DNA from: Candidatus Omnitrophota bacterium
Lineage (GTDB): Bacteria > Omnitrophota > Omnitrophia > Omnitrophales > Aquincolibacteriaceae
NCBI GenBank assembly: GCA_020632475.1
Contig: JACKFM010000001.1
Span: 1-64,000 of the forward strand
Length of the DNA: 64,000 bases
Direction: 5' to 3'
The notes under the pieces are model-generated. The model saw nothing but the letters and a program-made list of their open reading frames with translations. It made no database searches and had not been told where the DNA came from. Positions 8,769 to 16,803 of this stretch are shown piece by piece. How positions within the stretch are numbered: the stretch's first letter is position 1; each line of letters begins with the position of its first letter. The position numbers were made by a program, and so were the translations under genes.

Positions 8769-9050
8769 ATGAGTGCGCTTTTATATCAGAAGATCGGATT
8801 TGTGGCCGGTGTTGTGCTGCCTTTTTTTAACATTCCGATGATTATCCGTATGGTGCAAAGAAAAAGTTCGGATGATTTTAGTTTGATCTGGCTTCTGGGC
8901 GTCTGGATTTGCTTTGTCCTAATGCTGCCCTCGGCATTAATTTCCGAGGATTTTGTTTTTAAGGCCTTTGGAATTATGAATATTACTTTTTTCTCATGTG
9001 TGGTGGTCATTGCGCTTAAATACCGAATTCAGAAGAGAGAGAAGAAGTAA
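8769..9050 (+). CDS. Small PQ-loop/SemiSWEET-like membrane protein
   Basis: A 93-residue protein with three hydrophobic segments, the size of a SemiSWEET protomer. The loop after helix 1 reads IPMIIRMVQRKSSDDFSLIW, close to the PQ-loop pattern (PQ, basic residues, KSxxxxS), although the Gln of the PQ pair is Met here. SemiSWEETs move sugars as dimers, so transport is possible but the substrate is unknown. The start is ATG 8769, with GAGGA eight bases upstream. A TTG at 8754 in the same frame overlaps the preceding stop codon but is less likely. Confidence 0.65.
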   Translation: MSALLYQKIGFVAGVVLPFFNIPMIIRMVQRKSSDDFSLIWLLGVWICFVLMLPSALISEDFVFKAFGIMNITFFSCVVVIALKYRIQKREKK

Positions 9051-9078
9051 AAGTAAAGGGTCGTGGTGAGACTGCTGT

Positions 9079-9221
9079 GTTTAAAATGAATAGATAAAAA
9101 TATTGTAACAAAACGCGCCGTCTCGCTCGGAGCTCTTCCGCTTTCTGCGGAAGGATCTCCTCGTCTCGACAAAAGGCGCTGATAGTTTTTTGCAATATTT
9201 TTATCAAATTTTATTTTAAAC
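9079..9221. repeat. Palindromic dispersed element, family A copy 1
   Basis: About 143 bp. The outer arms GTTTAAAAT...GATAAAAATATTG and their complement enclose a conserved core: GAAACGCGCC-like (here AAAACGCGCC), GGAGCTCTTCCGC, GCGGAAGGATCTCC and GGCGC. The inner CTTCCGC/GCGGAAG stem and outer GCGCC/GGCGC stem can pair. Other copies lie at 10279, 11514, 39427 (reversed) and 53222. It fills the gap between two plus-strand genes. Confidence 0.85.
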
Positions 9222-9255
9222 ACTATTTTAAAAATGGATAGAAGCGGGAAGATAA

Positions 9256-10248
9256 ATGATTGATTTGAACGATCCTCAAATAAATTTTGCACTTGATGCC
9301 GTCAGAAGGGCCGCTCAGATGGCTGGCAGTGTTCAGCGCCAGATTGAAGGAGAGTCGGTCGCTAAAGATGACCGGTCGCCCGTAACGGTGGCTGATTTTG
9401 CGATTCAGGCCTGGGTCGGGCATCAGATGGCGCAATGTTTTCCGCAGGATCGGCTTGTGGCCGAAGAATCTTCGGACATGCTGCAAAGTGAGGACGGCCG
9501 CTCAATTTTGGAATCGGTGACGGAGTTTGTCCGGCAGGTGGTTCCTCAGGCATCGCCGGATGAGGTGTGCCGCTGGATTGATTTCGGTAAAACGGGCGGG
9601 ACCCAAGAGCGTTTTTGGACGTTAGACCCGATTGACGGAACTAAAGGATTTATTCGCGGAGATCATTATGCCATTGCGCTTGCTTTAATTGAAAAGGGGC
9701 ATGTGCGTCTGGCGGTTTTGGGATGTCCGCATCTGGACGACAAAGGTTTTTTTGAGCCGAAGGGAAACGGCAGTTTGATTATTGCTCAAGCGGGCTGCGG
9801 GACGTGGAGGATGCCGTTGAATGATCAAGGCCCTTTAACGCCGTTGAAGGTCTCGCCGTGCCGGGAGCTTGCCGAGGCCTGTATGCTTCGCTCGGTTGAA
9901 GCGTCGCATACACATGCCGATCGCGTAAAGTCGTTTCTGAAGCAATTGGGTGTTCATAAACCTCCCATTTTGATGGACAGCCAGGCCAAATATGCCGTTT
10001 TAGCCGCGGGTCTTGGAGATATGTTTTTTTATCTGGTACCGCCGCATAAACCGAATTTTCGTATGAAAATATGGGATGTCGCACCCGGAGCGCTTGTGGT
10101 TGAAGAGGCGGGCGGCCGTGTGACAGACGCTAAAGGAAACAGTATCGATTATACAACCGGCACGACGCTTGAAAATAATCCCGGTATTGTCATTTCCAAT
10201 GGCTGTTTGCACGACAAGATTCTTAATGCGTTAAATGCTATAACGTAA
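9256..10248 (+). CDS. Inositol-monophosphatase family, 3'(2'),5'-bisphosphate nucleotidase-like
   Basis: A 330-residue cytoplasmic Mg-dependent, Li-sensitive-type phosphatase. Metal ligands are visible in VAEESS (Glu pair), in DPIDGTKGF with D124 and D127, and in WDVAPGALVVEEAGG near the C terminus. The length and the KGFIRG insertion after the DPIDGT motif are typical of HAL2-type 3'-phosphoadenosine-5'-phosphate phosphatases and not of 260-residue SuhB inositol phosphatases. The likely role is removal of pAp from sulfate assimilation or acyl-carrier-protein loading. No sulfate reduction genes are adjacent. ATG 9256 is the first in frame, preceded by GAAGCGGGAAG. Confidence 0.87.
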   Translation: MIDLNDPQINFALDAVRRAAQMAGSVQRQIEGESVAKDDRSPVTVADFAIQAWVGHQMAQCFPQDRLVAEESSDMLQSEDGRSILESVTEFVRQVVPQASPDEVCRWIDFGKTGGTQERFWTLDPIDGTKGFIRGDHYAIALALIEKGHVRLAVLGCPHLDDKGFFEPKGNGSLIIAQAGCGTWRMPLNDQGPLTPLKVSPCRELAEACMLRSVEASHTHADRVKSFLKQLGVHKPPILMDSQAKYAVLAAGLGDMFFYLVPPHKPNFRMKIWDVAPGALVVEEAGGRVTDAKGNSIDYTTGTTLENNPGIVISNGCLHDKILNALNAIT

Positions 10249-10278
10249 GTTTTGTAATATTTGAATGCTGAATCCAGT

Positions 10279-10424
10279 GAAAAAGAAAAATATCGTTACG
10301 AAACGCGCCGCCTCGCTCGGAGCTATCCGCCCAAAAGCATGGCGGAGGATCCCTGCCTGCCGGCAGGCAGGTCCTCGTCTCGGCATGAGGCGCTAATCGT
10401 TTCCATACAATATTTTTCTTTTTC
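10279..10424. repeat. Palindromic dispersed element, family A copy 2, with a nested palindrome
   Basis: About 146 bp with arms GAAAAAGAAAAATAT and complement. The core again has ACGAAACGCGCC, GGAGCTATCCGCC, GGCGGAGGATCC and GGCGCTAATCGTTTC. A perfect 20-bp palindrome, CCTGCCTGCCGGCAGGCAGG, lies at 10352-10371 inside it and looks like a separate insertion, since it is absent from the other copies. Confidence 0.85.
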
Positions 10425-10476
10425 AAATATACAAAGACTTATGTTTGCTTACTTAGAAACGGTTTCATAAGTCCTT

Positions 10477-10938
10477 ATGCCCCATATTCATAAACTTTTT
10501 GACTTTGTCGTATCGGTTTTTATTGTCCATAAGAATCGTGTTCTTCTGATCCATCATAAAAAGTATGACCGGTGGCTTCCGATCGGCGGGCATATTGAGC
10601 TGGATGAAGATCCGGAGCAAGCCCTTTACCGTGAAATTCGTGAGGAATGCGGATTGAAAGTGAAGATCCTTGCGGCCAAACCGCCGATTGCGCATCCGGG
10701 GGTCAAACCGGTACTGACCCCTTCTTATGTCGATGTTCATGCAATTAACCGGACACACAAACACATTGCGTTTGTCTATTTTGCAAAGGCAGCCACCGAT
10801 AAAGTCATTTTACATGAAGAAGAACATTATCAATTCAAGTGGTTTCGTCCGCAGGATTTGAACAATAAAAAATACGCACTCTCTAAATCCATTAAGTTTT
10901 ATTGCCGGATGGCTTTTAGAAGAAGGAACACGAAATGA
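10477..10938 (+). CDS. Nudix hydrolase
   Basis: A 153-residue cytoplasmic enzyme. The full Nudix box runs from G38 to L60 and matches Gx5Ex7REUxEExGU exactly (GHIELDE ... REIREECGL), with the catalytic and Mg-binding glutamates in place. It would hydrolyse a nucleoside diphosphate linked to another group, but the substrate cannot be told from sequence. The stop overlaps the next Nudix gene by four bases (ATGA), so the two are co-translated. No clear ribosome site precedes ATG 10477. Confidence 0.9.
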   Translation: MPHIHKLFDFVVSVFIVHKNRVLLIHHKKYDRWLPIGGHIELDEDPEQALYREIREECGLKVKILAAKPPIAHPGVKPVLTPSYVDVHAINRTHKHIAFVYFAKAATDKVILHEEEHYQFKWFRPQDLNNKKYALSKSIKFYCRMAFRRRNTK

Positions 10939-11474
10939 GCGAAGAAATTTTATACGAAGGTAAATTCTTAAAATTAATTGCCAAAGAGGGCTGGGAATAC
11001 GTACGTCGCGACAATTGCGAAGGGGCGGTGGCCGTGATTGCCATGACCGATGAGGGCGAAGTCATTCTCATTGAGCAATACCGCGTTCCGGCCGGGGGAT
11101 GGGTGATTGAATTTCCTGCCGGGTTAGTCAATGATTTGGGCCAGGCGGAAGATGAGCTTGAGAGTTTTAAAGAAGCGGCCATGCGTGAACTGATTGAAGA
11201 AACCGGTTATGAAGCCAGTGAAATGGTCTATTTGAATGAAGGGCCTTTGAGCGCAGGGCTTTGTGCCAATAAGATCGAATTATTCCGTGCTTATGGTTTG
11301 CGTAAGGTTTCTGACGGCGGTGGTGATGAAACCGAAAAGATCAACGTGCATACGGTTAAATTAGAGGAAGTGGCCGACTGGATTAAGAGCAGACAAAAAG
11401 AAGGGGTCATGGTTGATCCCAAGGTCTATGCCGGCCTTTACTTTTTAATGACAACAGGCAAGTCTAAAGGGTAA
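10935..11474 (+). CDS. Nudix hydrolase, ADP-ribose pyrophosphatase-like
   Basis: A 179-residue enzyme of the NudF/ADP-sugar pyrophosphatase type. The segment EFPAG (residues 59-63) and AAMRELIEETGY (81-92) are characteristic, with the preceding VVI-like strand IEQYRVP. About seven extra residues (near DLGQAED) lie between the first glycine and the Glu-rich helix, so the box is stretched compared with the consensus. ADP-ribose or a related nucleotide sugar is the likely substrate. It is coupled to the upstream Nudix gene through an ATGA overlap. Confidence 0.88.
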   Translation: MSEEILYEGKFLKLIAKEGWEYVRRDNCEGAVAVIAMTDEGEVILIEQYRVPAGGWVIEFPAGLVNDLGQAEDELESFKEAAMRELIEETGYEASEMVYLNEGPLSAGLCANKIELFRAYGLRKVSDGGGDETEKINVHTVKLEEVADWIKSRQKEGVMVDPKVYAGLYFLMTTGKSKG

Positions 11475-11513
11475 TAGTGCGGTCGGAATTTCCAGAATGG
11501 GTAGATGTTCGTA

Positions 11514-11639
11514 CAGAAAAAGAAAAGATTATTGCGAAACGCACCATGCGCTTTGGGAGCTTTCCCGCCTGAACGGCGGGACGATCTCCCGTCGCGTATA
11601 AACGGTGTTAATCGTTTCTTCATAATCTTTTCTTTTCTG
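11514..11639. repeat. Palindromic dispersed element, family A copy 3
   Basis: 126 bp with arms CAGAAAAAGAAAAGATTAT and the near-perfect complement. The stems have changed sequence yet still pair: GCACC/GGTGT replaces GCGCC/GGCGC, and CCCGCC/GGCGGG replaces CTTCCGC/GCGGAAG. The unpaired-looking GGAGCT and GATCTCC segments are conserved. Confidence 0.85.
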
Positions 11640-11674
11640 ACTTCCATTTTCTAAGGATTTCAAAAGAATGATGA

Positions 11675-11947
11675 ATGGAAAGAAGAAACAACGAGACACG
11701 AATGATGAATCCAAAAGATATTGAGCGATTAAATAAAATTCTGAAATTAGTCAAACAGCTGCAGCAATTAAAAGATCTTAAGAAGACGCTTGATTGCCTC
11801 AAAGAAAGTAAAGAGCTCTTTAGAAACATGAGTTCTGAAGAACTTGAAATCGTGCGTGAACAGACCGACTATGATGAGGTTGAATGGGCCCGGCTCTTGC
11901 ATCAGTTGCTTGAGGATGACGGAAATCAGGGGCGAAAAAGCCGATAG
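11675..11947 (+). CDS. Small coiled-coil hypothetical protein
   Basis: Up to 90 residues, highly charged. The region NKILKLVKQLQQLKDLKKTL is a probable coiled coil or long helix, followed by an acidic second helix (SSEELEIVREQTDYDEVEWARLLHQLLEDD). The start is unclear: ATG 11675, 11702 or 11705 are in frame and none has a good ribosome site. The TAG stop lies inside a 7-bp tandem array (11943-11970). I do not recognise a family, and it could be a small regulator or scaffold. Confidence 0.55.
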   Translation: MERRNNETRMMNPKDIERLNKILKLVKQLQQLKDLKKTLDCLKESKELFRNMSSEELEIVREQTDYDEVEWARLLHQLLEDDGNQGRKSR

Positions 11948-11994
11948 CCCATAGTCCGATAGACAAAGCCTCAAAATGTTTAGAGGGATAGCTT

Positions 11995-12540
11995 ATGAAA
12001 AAAGTACTTATACCGATTGCGGATGGTTTCGAAGACATTGAAATGACGGTGATTGCCGATGTTCTTCGGCGCGCGGAAGTGGAAGTGACCATCGCCGGGA
12101 TTAAAGAGGGTCCGGTCACGGGTGCGCGTAAGATCAAAGTGATTCCCGATACGACCCTTGAGAAAGTTTCCGTTTCGGACTTTGATTTGCTGGCGCTTCC
12201 CGGAGGGCAGCCGGGAGTGAACCATTTAAAAGCCGACCCTAAAGTGATCGAATGTGTGCAGATCATGAGTAAAAACGGGAAATGGATCGCAGCGATTTGT
12301 GCCGCACCGCTGATCTTAAAAGAGGCCGGTCTTGCGGTGAATGTCCACCTAACGAGTCATCCCAGTGTTGAAAATGAAATGTCTTCGGGCAATACCTACC
12401 AAACCGGTCGCGTTGTCACAGACGGTAAGCTGATCACCAGCCGCGGACCGGGCACGGCCATTGAATTTGCCTTAGAGCTTGTCAAAATTCTTGTTTCTGA
12501 AAAAAAGGCGGTAGAAATAAGCCGTGCAATGATTTGCTAA
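11995..12540 (+). CDS. DJ-1/PfpI family protein
   Basis: A 181-residue cytoplasmic protein of the DJ-1/YajL/ThiJ type. The nucleophile-elbow cysteine is C102 in AAICAAP and its partner is E16 in GFEDIE, as in human DJ-1 (C106/E18). The GGQPG loop at about 70-74 is also typical. Members act as oxidative-stress chaperones or glyoxalase-like enzymes, and the exact role is debated. AGAGGGATAGCTT precedes the start codon. It converges on the cytochrome oxidase operon with a one-base gap. Confidence 0.92.
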   Translation: MKKVLIPIADGFEDIEMTVIADVLRRAEVEVTIAGIKEGPVTGARKIKVIPDTTLEKVSVSDFDLLALPGGQPGVNHLKADPKVIECVQIMSKNGKWIAAICAAPLILKEAGLAVNVHLTSHPSVENEMSSGNTYQTGRVVTDGKLITSRGPGTAIEFALELVKILVSEKKAVEISRAMIC

Positions 12541-12541
12541 A

Positions 12542-12787
12542 TCAGGCTTCGTGAGCCAGCGGAGAAGGATAAAGTTTTTTGGCACGTTTTACGCAGGAAA
12601 AAATCGTCACAATAATTCCGCCCAGTACAAACCCGATGACTCCCAGCAGAAGAAGAACTCCCCACATGACGGCTTTGGTCTGATCGGACCCCGGATCGCC
12701 GAAGCAAACCGCACAGGCAAACACTGCGTTCGCAGAAAATAAAAAATAAAGATTCAAAATCAGAGTGAAGAGAGCCATTTTTTTCAT
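12542..12787 (-). CDS. Small membrane protein with CxxC, oxidase-operon associated
   Basis: 81 residues: an N-terminal signal-like segment, then CAVCFGDPGSDQT facing the periplasm, then one membrane helix (VLLLLGVIGFVLGGIIVTI) and a basic tail. It is the last gene of the oxidase operon and overlaps the upstream gene by ATGA. The CxxC could bind copper or shuttle electrons during CuA or heme insertion. This is inference from position only, since no assembly factor (Sco, CtaG) is otherwise present in the window. Confidence 0.7.
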   Translation of the reverse strand: MKKMALFTLILNLYFLFSANAVFACAVCFGDPGSDQTKAVMWGVLLLLGVIGFVLGGIIVTIFSCVKRAKKLYPSPLAHEA

Positions 12788-12990
12788 GATGCAGGCGTGT
12801 TTTTGGTTTTGGACAAAAACCAGGGCAGATATCCGGTTAGGGCCGCGGCTCCGATCAATGAGAAAATGCCCAGCCCAAGATTAATCTGCGAATGGGTCAG
12901 TGAAAAATCACGGATGGCCCACCCGCCGAATCCGGCGGCAAGGATAATCGATAAAACAATGAAGAAGATGTGAAAGGCTTTCAGAGACAT
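12784..12990 (-). CDS. Small two-helix membrane protein, oxidase-operon associated
   Basis: 68 residues with two predicted membrane helices (FHIFFIVLSIILAAGFGGWAI-like and LGIFSLIGAAALTGYLPWF-like). It lies directly after the subunit IV gene and overlaps the next gene by four bases. It could be an accessory or assembly subunit of the oxidase. No recognised family motif. Confidence 0.65.
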   Translation of the reverse strand: MSLKAFHIFFIVLSIILAAGFGGWAIRDFSLTHSQINLGLGIFSLIGAAALTGYLPWFLSKTKNTPAS

Positions 12991-13014
12991 AACTTTGAAT
13001 CCGAATGACGCCGC

Positions 13015-13293
13015 TTAACGCATGGCGGGTAAGAGCAATAGCAACAAAAAGAAAAATCCGGTTAAAAGCAGAATTGAATGAATAACTTTATTTTCAGAAA
13101 TCAGGTGCATGAAATAGGCGGCCACCAGGGTTGCTTTAATGCTCGCGATAAACAGGGCCAGGGTGATCGCCTGTTTGAGCGGCAGATGAAAATAAGAGGC
13201 CAGAACGGTGGCAATGGTCAGGACAGCCAGGGCAATAAAGACCGTGATATAAACGCGAACGTGTTTTCGAATTTCAGCTTCTGAATGTGACAT
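13015..13293 (-). CDS. ctaF: Cytochrome c oxidase subunit IV (CtaF/CyoD-like)
   Basis: 92 residues with three hydrophobic helices. The KATLVAAYFMHL segment in helix 2 is the signature of prokaryotic cytochrome oxidase subunit IV. The start is ATG 13293 with GGAG eight bases upstream; the open frame continues further upstream into the subunit III coding sequence but that part has no homology. It is the fourth gene in the order ctaC-ctaD-ctaE-ctaF, as in Bacillus-type operons. The subunit stabilises the complex and is not catalytic. Confidence 0.87.
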   Translation of the reverse strand: MSHSEAEIRKHVRVYITVFIALAVLTIATVLASYFHLPLKQAITLALFIASIKATLVAAYFMHLISENKVIHSILLLTGFFFLLLLLLPAMR

Positions 13294-13321
13294 GTCAAAT
13301 CTCCAGGGACTATGAAATTCC

Positions 13322-13921
13322 TTATATGAGGTAAAGTGTCGGAAAAAGAAAAATCCAAACCAAATCCACAAAGTGCCAGTAAAGCCCCGCGTTTTCGATG
13401 CGGCATAGAAACTGTTCGGGGTTGGTTTCCCACATTTTGGAACCGGGGAACAGATAATAGGCATTGACGATAATTCCGCCGATGACGTGCAGGACGTGAA
13501 GTCCGGTCAGGGTAAAATAAACGGCATAAAAAGTACTGGTGCTCGGAAAATGGTGATGCTCGAATTTGGTTCCGTATTCAAAACTTTTGACAATTAAAAA
13601 GCCGCAGGCCAGCAGAATGGTCAAGCCCAGATAGAATTTGAATTTCCCCACATTTTTTAAAGCCAGCGAGGCCCAGGCCATAACCATGGTAACACTGGAG
13701 GTAATCAGCAGCATAGTGTTCAGTGTGGCAAGCGGAACATTGAGTACCGAAGAGCCGTGCGGCCATGAGGGCGAACCTGTGCGCAGCAAAATGTAAGCGG
13801 AAAACAGACCGCCGAAAAGCATGATTTCAGAAGCAATAAAAAGCCAGATCCCTAATTTCCCGTTTGTCACACCGGTCACAGGATGCGGTTTTGAGATATG
13901 TTTAATCGCGATGTCAGACAT
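13322..13921 (-). CDS. ctaE: Cytochrome c oxidase subunit III
   Basis: 199 residues and five hydrophobic helices, the shorter bacterial form without the first two helices. LGIWLFIASEIMLFGGLF is the typical opening (Glu in helix), and GLHVLHVIGG with YWHFVDLVWIFLFP closes it. Start at 13921, one base after the ctaD stop. The subunit supports proton uptake and stability of subunit I. Confidence 0.93.
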   Translation of the reverse strand: MSDIAIKHISKPHPVTGVTNGKLGIWLFIASEIMLFGGLFSAYILLRTGSPSWPHGSSVLNVPLATLNTMLLITSSVTMVMAWASLALKNVGKFKFYLGLTILLACGFLIVKSFEYGTKFEHHHFPSTSTFYAVYFTLTGLHVLHVIGGIIVNAYYLFPGSKMWETNPEQFLCRIENAGLYWHFVDLVWIFLFPTLYLI

Positions 13922-13922
13922 A

Positions 13923-15650
13923 TTAATTGATACCTTCCAGGTGTTGAGGTGAAAAATCGTGCTGTGCTCCGGGAACGCTGTATTCATAAGGCCCGCGGTA
14001 GACTTTGGGTTCTGTCAGGAAATTACCGTGTCCCGGGGGTGTCGGAGTTGCCCACTCAAGCGTGGTGGCCTCCCACGGGTTATCCGTTGCCTTTTTACCC
14101 GCAAAGATACTGATAAAGAAATTCAGGATAAAAGGAATTTGGGCCAGTGCCAGTAACCAGGCACTGTATGAAATCACCACGTTAAGCGGCTGCACGGCAA
14201 GGCCGTGGGCATATTGGGTCGGGTCATAAAGACGGCGGGAAACGCCGGCAAGCCCCATGCTGAACATCGGCATGAAAATGCCATTAATGAAAATGAACGA
14301 AAGCCAGAAGTGAACTTTGCCCCAAAATTCGGACATTTTGCGTCCCGTGACTTTCGGAAACCAGTGATAAACCCCGGCGAAAAGAGCAAAGATGGTTCCG
14401 GGCGCCACGACATAATGAAAGTGTCCGATGACATAGTAGGTATCATGCAGATGCAGATCCGCGGCGGTTAATCCGAGCGGAAGACCGGTCAGTCCGCCGA
14501 TCCCGAACATCGGCAGAAAGGCGATTGCAAAAAGCATCGGTGTCGTGAAGCGGATCGAGCCACCCCACAGACTCAACACCAGGGCCGTTAAAATAATCAC
14601 CGACGGAATTGAAATAATCATGGTCGTAATCTGGAAAAAAGAACTCATCTTAGTGCTCATGCCGGTCAGAAACATATGATGAGCCCAGACTAAAAAGGAC
14701 ATGAACCCGAGAAAGATTGCGGAATACACAAGCATTTTATAACCGTAAATCGGTTTGCGTGTATTGCATGCCATGATTTCAGCGACAATTCCCATGGCGG
14801 GAAGAATCAAGACATAAACTTCGGGATGGGCCAAAAACCAGAACAGATGCTGCCACAGCAAAGGATTTCCGCCGCCGCTGGCCTGAAGAACCTGTCCGCT
14901 GACGACAAGACCCGAGGGCATAAAAAAACTGGTTCCGGCAACGCGGTCCATTAACTGTAAGATACCCGCGGCCTCAAGCGGGGGGAAGGCCAGTACCAGC
15001 AGAAAGCTGGTGACAAGCTGCGACCATATAAAAAAAGGAAAACGGAAAAACGTCAACCCCTCGGCACGAAGGTGCACGATGGTGACAATGATATTAATCG
15101 AGCCGAGCAACGAGGAGGTGATCAAAAAAACCATGCCGATCAGCCAAAAGGTCTGTCCCTGATTGGCAATAACTGAAAGCGGGGGATAGGAGGTCCATCC
15201 GGATTGTGCCGATCCGTCCGGCAGAAAAAAACTGCAGAACATAATGACGCCGCCGATGAAATAGACCCAGTAGCTCATCATATTGAGTTTTGGGAAGGCC
15301 ATGTCCGGAGCGCCGACCTGTAAAGGAACCAGATAGTTGCCGAATCCTCCGACGGCAAGCGGAACGACCCCGAGGAAAATCATGATCGTGCCGTGCATGG
15401 CCCCGAGCTGATTATAGAACTCGGGCAGCATGATGCCCGAGACCATGGTTTTCTCATGAAAAAACTGTCCAAGCCAGGGAAGCGGCTGGCTGGGGAAGGC
15501 GAGCTGCCAGCGCATCAACATCATTAAACAGAAACCAAAAAAAAGGAAAAGCAGGCCGGTTACGGTGTATTGAATGCCGACGACTTTATGGTCGGTTGAA
15601 AAAATATATTTTTTCCAGAAAGGCAGATCGTGTGAATGGTCTGAACTCAT
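13923..15650 (-). CDS. ctaD: Cytochrome c oxidase subunit I
   Basis: 575 residues with about 12 membrane helices. The heme-copper core is clear: WQHLFWFLAHPEVYVLILP gives the CuB histidine and the cross-linked Tyr, VWAHHMFL supplies two more CuB histidines, and HDTYYVIGHFHYV gives heme ligands. The HPEVY motif and conserved K-channel elements mark an A-type oxidase. It reduces O2 to water with proton pumping, so the organism can respire with oxygen. Start ATG at 15650. Confidence 0.97.
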   Translation of the reverse strand: MSSDHSHDLPFWKKYIFSTDHKVVGIQYTVTGLLFLFFGFCLMMLMRWQLAFPSQPLPWLGQFFHEKTMVSGIMLPEFYNQLGAMHGTIMIFLGVVPLAVGGFGNYLVPLQVGAPDMAFPKLNMMSYWVYFIGGVIMFCSFFLPDGSAQSGWTSYPPLSVIANQGQTFWLIGMVFLITSSLLGSINIIVTIVHLRAEGLTFFRFPFFIWSQLVTSFLLVLAFPPLEAAGILQLMDRVAGTSFFMPSGLVVSGQVLQASGGGNPLLWQHLFWFLAHPEVYVLILPAMGIVAEIMACNTRKPIYGYKMLVYSAIFLGFMSFLVWAHHMFLTGMSTKMSSFFQITTMIISIPSVIILTALVLSLWGGSIRFTTPMLFAIAFLPMFGIGGLTGLPLGLTAADLHLHDTYYVIGHFHYVVAPGTIFALFAGVYHWFPKVTGRKMSEFWGKVHFWLSFIFINGIFMPMFSMGLAGVSRRLYDPTQYAHGLAVQPLNVVISYSAWLLALAQIPFILNFFISIFAGKKATDNPWEATTLEWATPTPPGHGNFLTEPKVYRGPYEYSVPGAQHDFSPQHLEGIN

Positions 15651-15694
15651 TTGTCCTATCTCTTTTTTAAAAAGCGGTTAATCGAGTACTAAAA

Positions 15695-16456
15695 TTAAAC
15701 TTCGGGTTTCGGGGCCATTTGATCGAGCCAGGTATCAAAATCCTCCTGGGTATCGACCGTAAAAAACCCGCGCATGCGGTAGTGTCCCAGTCCGCACAGC
15801 TGGGCGCATGCAATTTCAAAGTTTCCTGTTTGCGTTGCTTCAAACCAAACCGGTATTTTTTGTCCCGGTACGGTGTCCTGCTTGACGCGCATAACCGGTA
15901 GAAAAAAACTGTGAATGACATCTTTTGAGGATAATTCGACAATCACCGGTTTGTGTACGGGGATATGAAGCTGGTTAATCGCCACGATATCATCTTTGGC
16001 AGCTTCCTGCGAACGGTCGAGTCCGAGAGGATTGCCCGGTTTCATCAATTCCGGTTTTGATGCGCCGAAGATGCCATCTTTTCCGGCATAGTGCACGTTC
16101 CAGGCAAACTGTTCGGCAACCACCCTGACTTTTAACGCGGTGGATTCATCCGGTTTGGCATTGACAAACTGATTGACGATCGGAAAAGAGAAGCCGACAA
16201 GCAACACGGCCTCAAAAAGAGCCACAAATAATTCAAGATAAGTCGGTGCTTTGAAATGATTTAAGTGATATGTTGCCTTGTGACCGGGCCGGGCTCTGAA
16301 CTTAATCAGCGAGTAGATCATGAAAATTCCCCAGCCGATAAACAAAGCAACCATGAAAATATGAAGGATGATAATCAGGCGGTCAATCGCCGCTCCGTGG
16401 GTGGAAATATCAATCGGTAATCCGAAGCCGTAGTAGTTGTTGTTCATAGCCCTCAT
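15695..16456 (-). CDS. ctaC: Cytochrome c oxidase subunit II
   Basis: 253 residues: two N-terminal membrane helices and a periplasmic cupredoxin domain. The binuclear CuA site is complete in CAQLCGLGHYRM (Cys, Cys, His, Met), so the donor is a c-type cytochrome or equivalent and not a quinol. No fused heme-c domain follows. Two starts are possible: ATG 16456, or ATG 16447 which has GAGGG close upstream. It is the first gene of the operon. Confidence 0.95.
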   Translation of the reverse strand: MRAMNNNYYGFGLPIDISTHGAAIDRLIIILHIFMVALFIGWGIFMIYSLIKFRARPGHKATYHLNHFKAPTYLELFVALFEAVLLVGFSFPIVNQFVNAKPDESTALKVRVVAEQFAWNVHYAGKDGIFGASKPELMKPGNPLGLDRSQEAAKDDIVAINQLHIPVHKPVIVELSSKDVIHSFFLPVMRVKQDTVPGQKIPVWFEATQTGNFEIACAQLCGLGHYRMRGFFTVDTQEDFDTWLDQMAPKPEV

Positions 16457-16803
16457 TCTGTGTAGTTCCGGCTGCTTTTAATGAAGGTCAGCCGTAAAAT
16501 TAGAAAAACCTTCTGCATCAATCAAAAGCCGACAAGCACAGCGCTTATTTTAGATTTAGGGGTTCGCTGTACAAGAACCTCTAGTGCCGAAAACCCCTAA
16601 AATCGATTGGCACCCAGCACTCGCAATTTTTAATGGTGAAAAATAAAGAAGTTCTATGCTCCACGGGATTCTACAAAATAACAATTGAATGTCAATCTAA
16701 ATACGGCAGGTATAGTGTTAAATAGTATTCTATATCAAAAAATATCGGGTTTTGCAGATGATTTGAAAATTTAAAATCACATGGCACTATTTATCAATAA
16801 CTC
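16457..16803. other. Divergent intergenic region between oxidase operon and giant gene 1
   Basis: 347 bp with no gene that I can support. It holds an imperfect hairpin around 16550-16604 (ATTTAGGGGTT ... AACCCCTAAAAT) that includes GGTTCGCTGTACAAG and CTAGTGCC, both related to family C elements. A/T-rich sequence follows. TATAGT at 16711-16716 is a weak -10 candidate for the giant gene, with no good -35 box. The giant gene ATG has no visible ribosome site. Confidence 0.5.

Noticed and set aside
9079..9221. Family A elements as tRNA or riboswitch
   Set aside because: No anticodon arm or CCA-type acceptor structure is visible, and the reversed copy at 39427 makes a fixed leader role unlikely.
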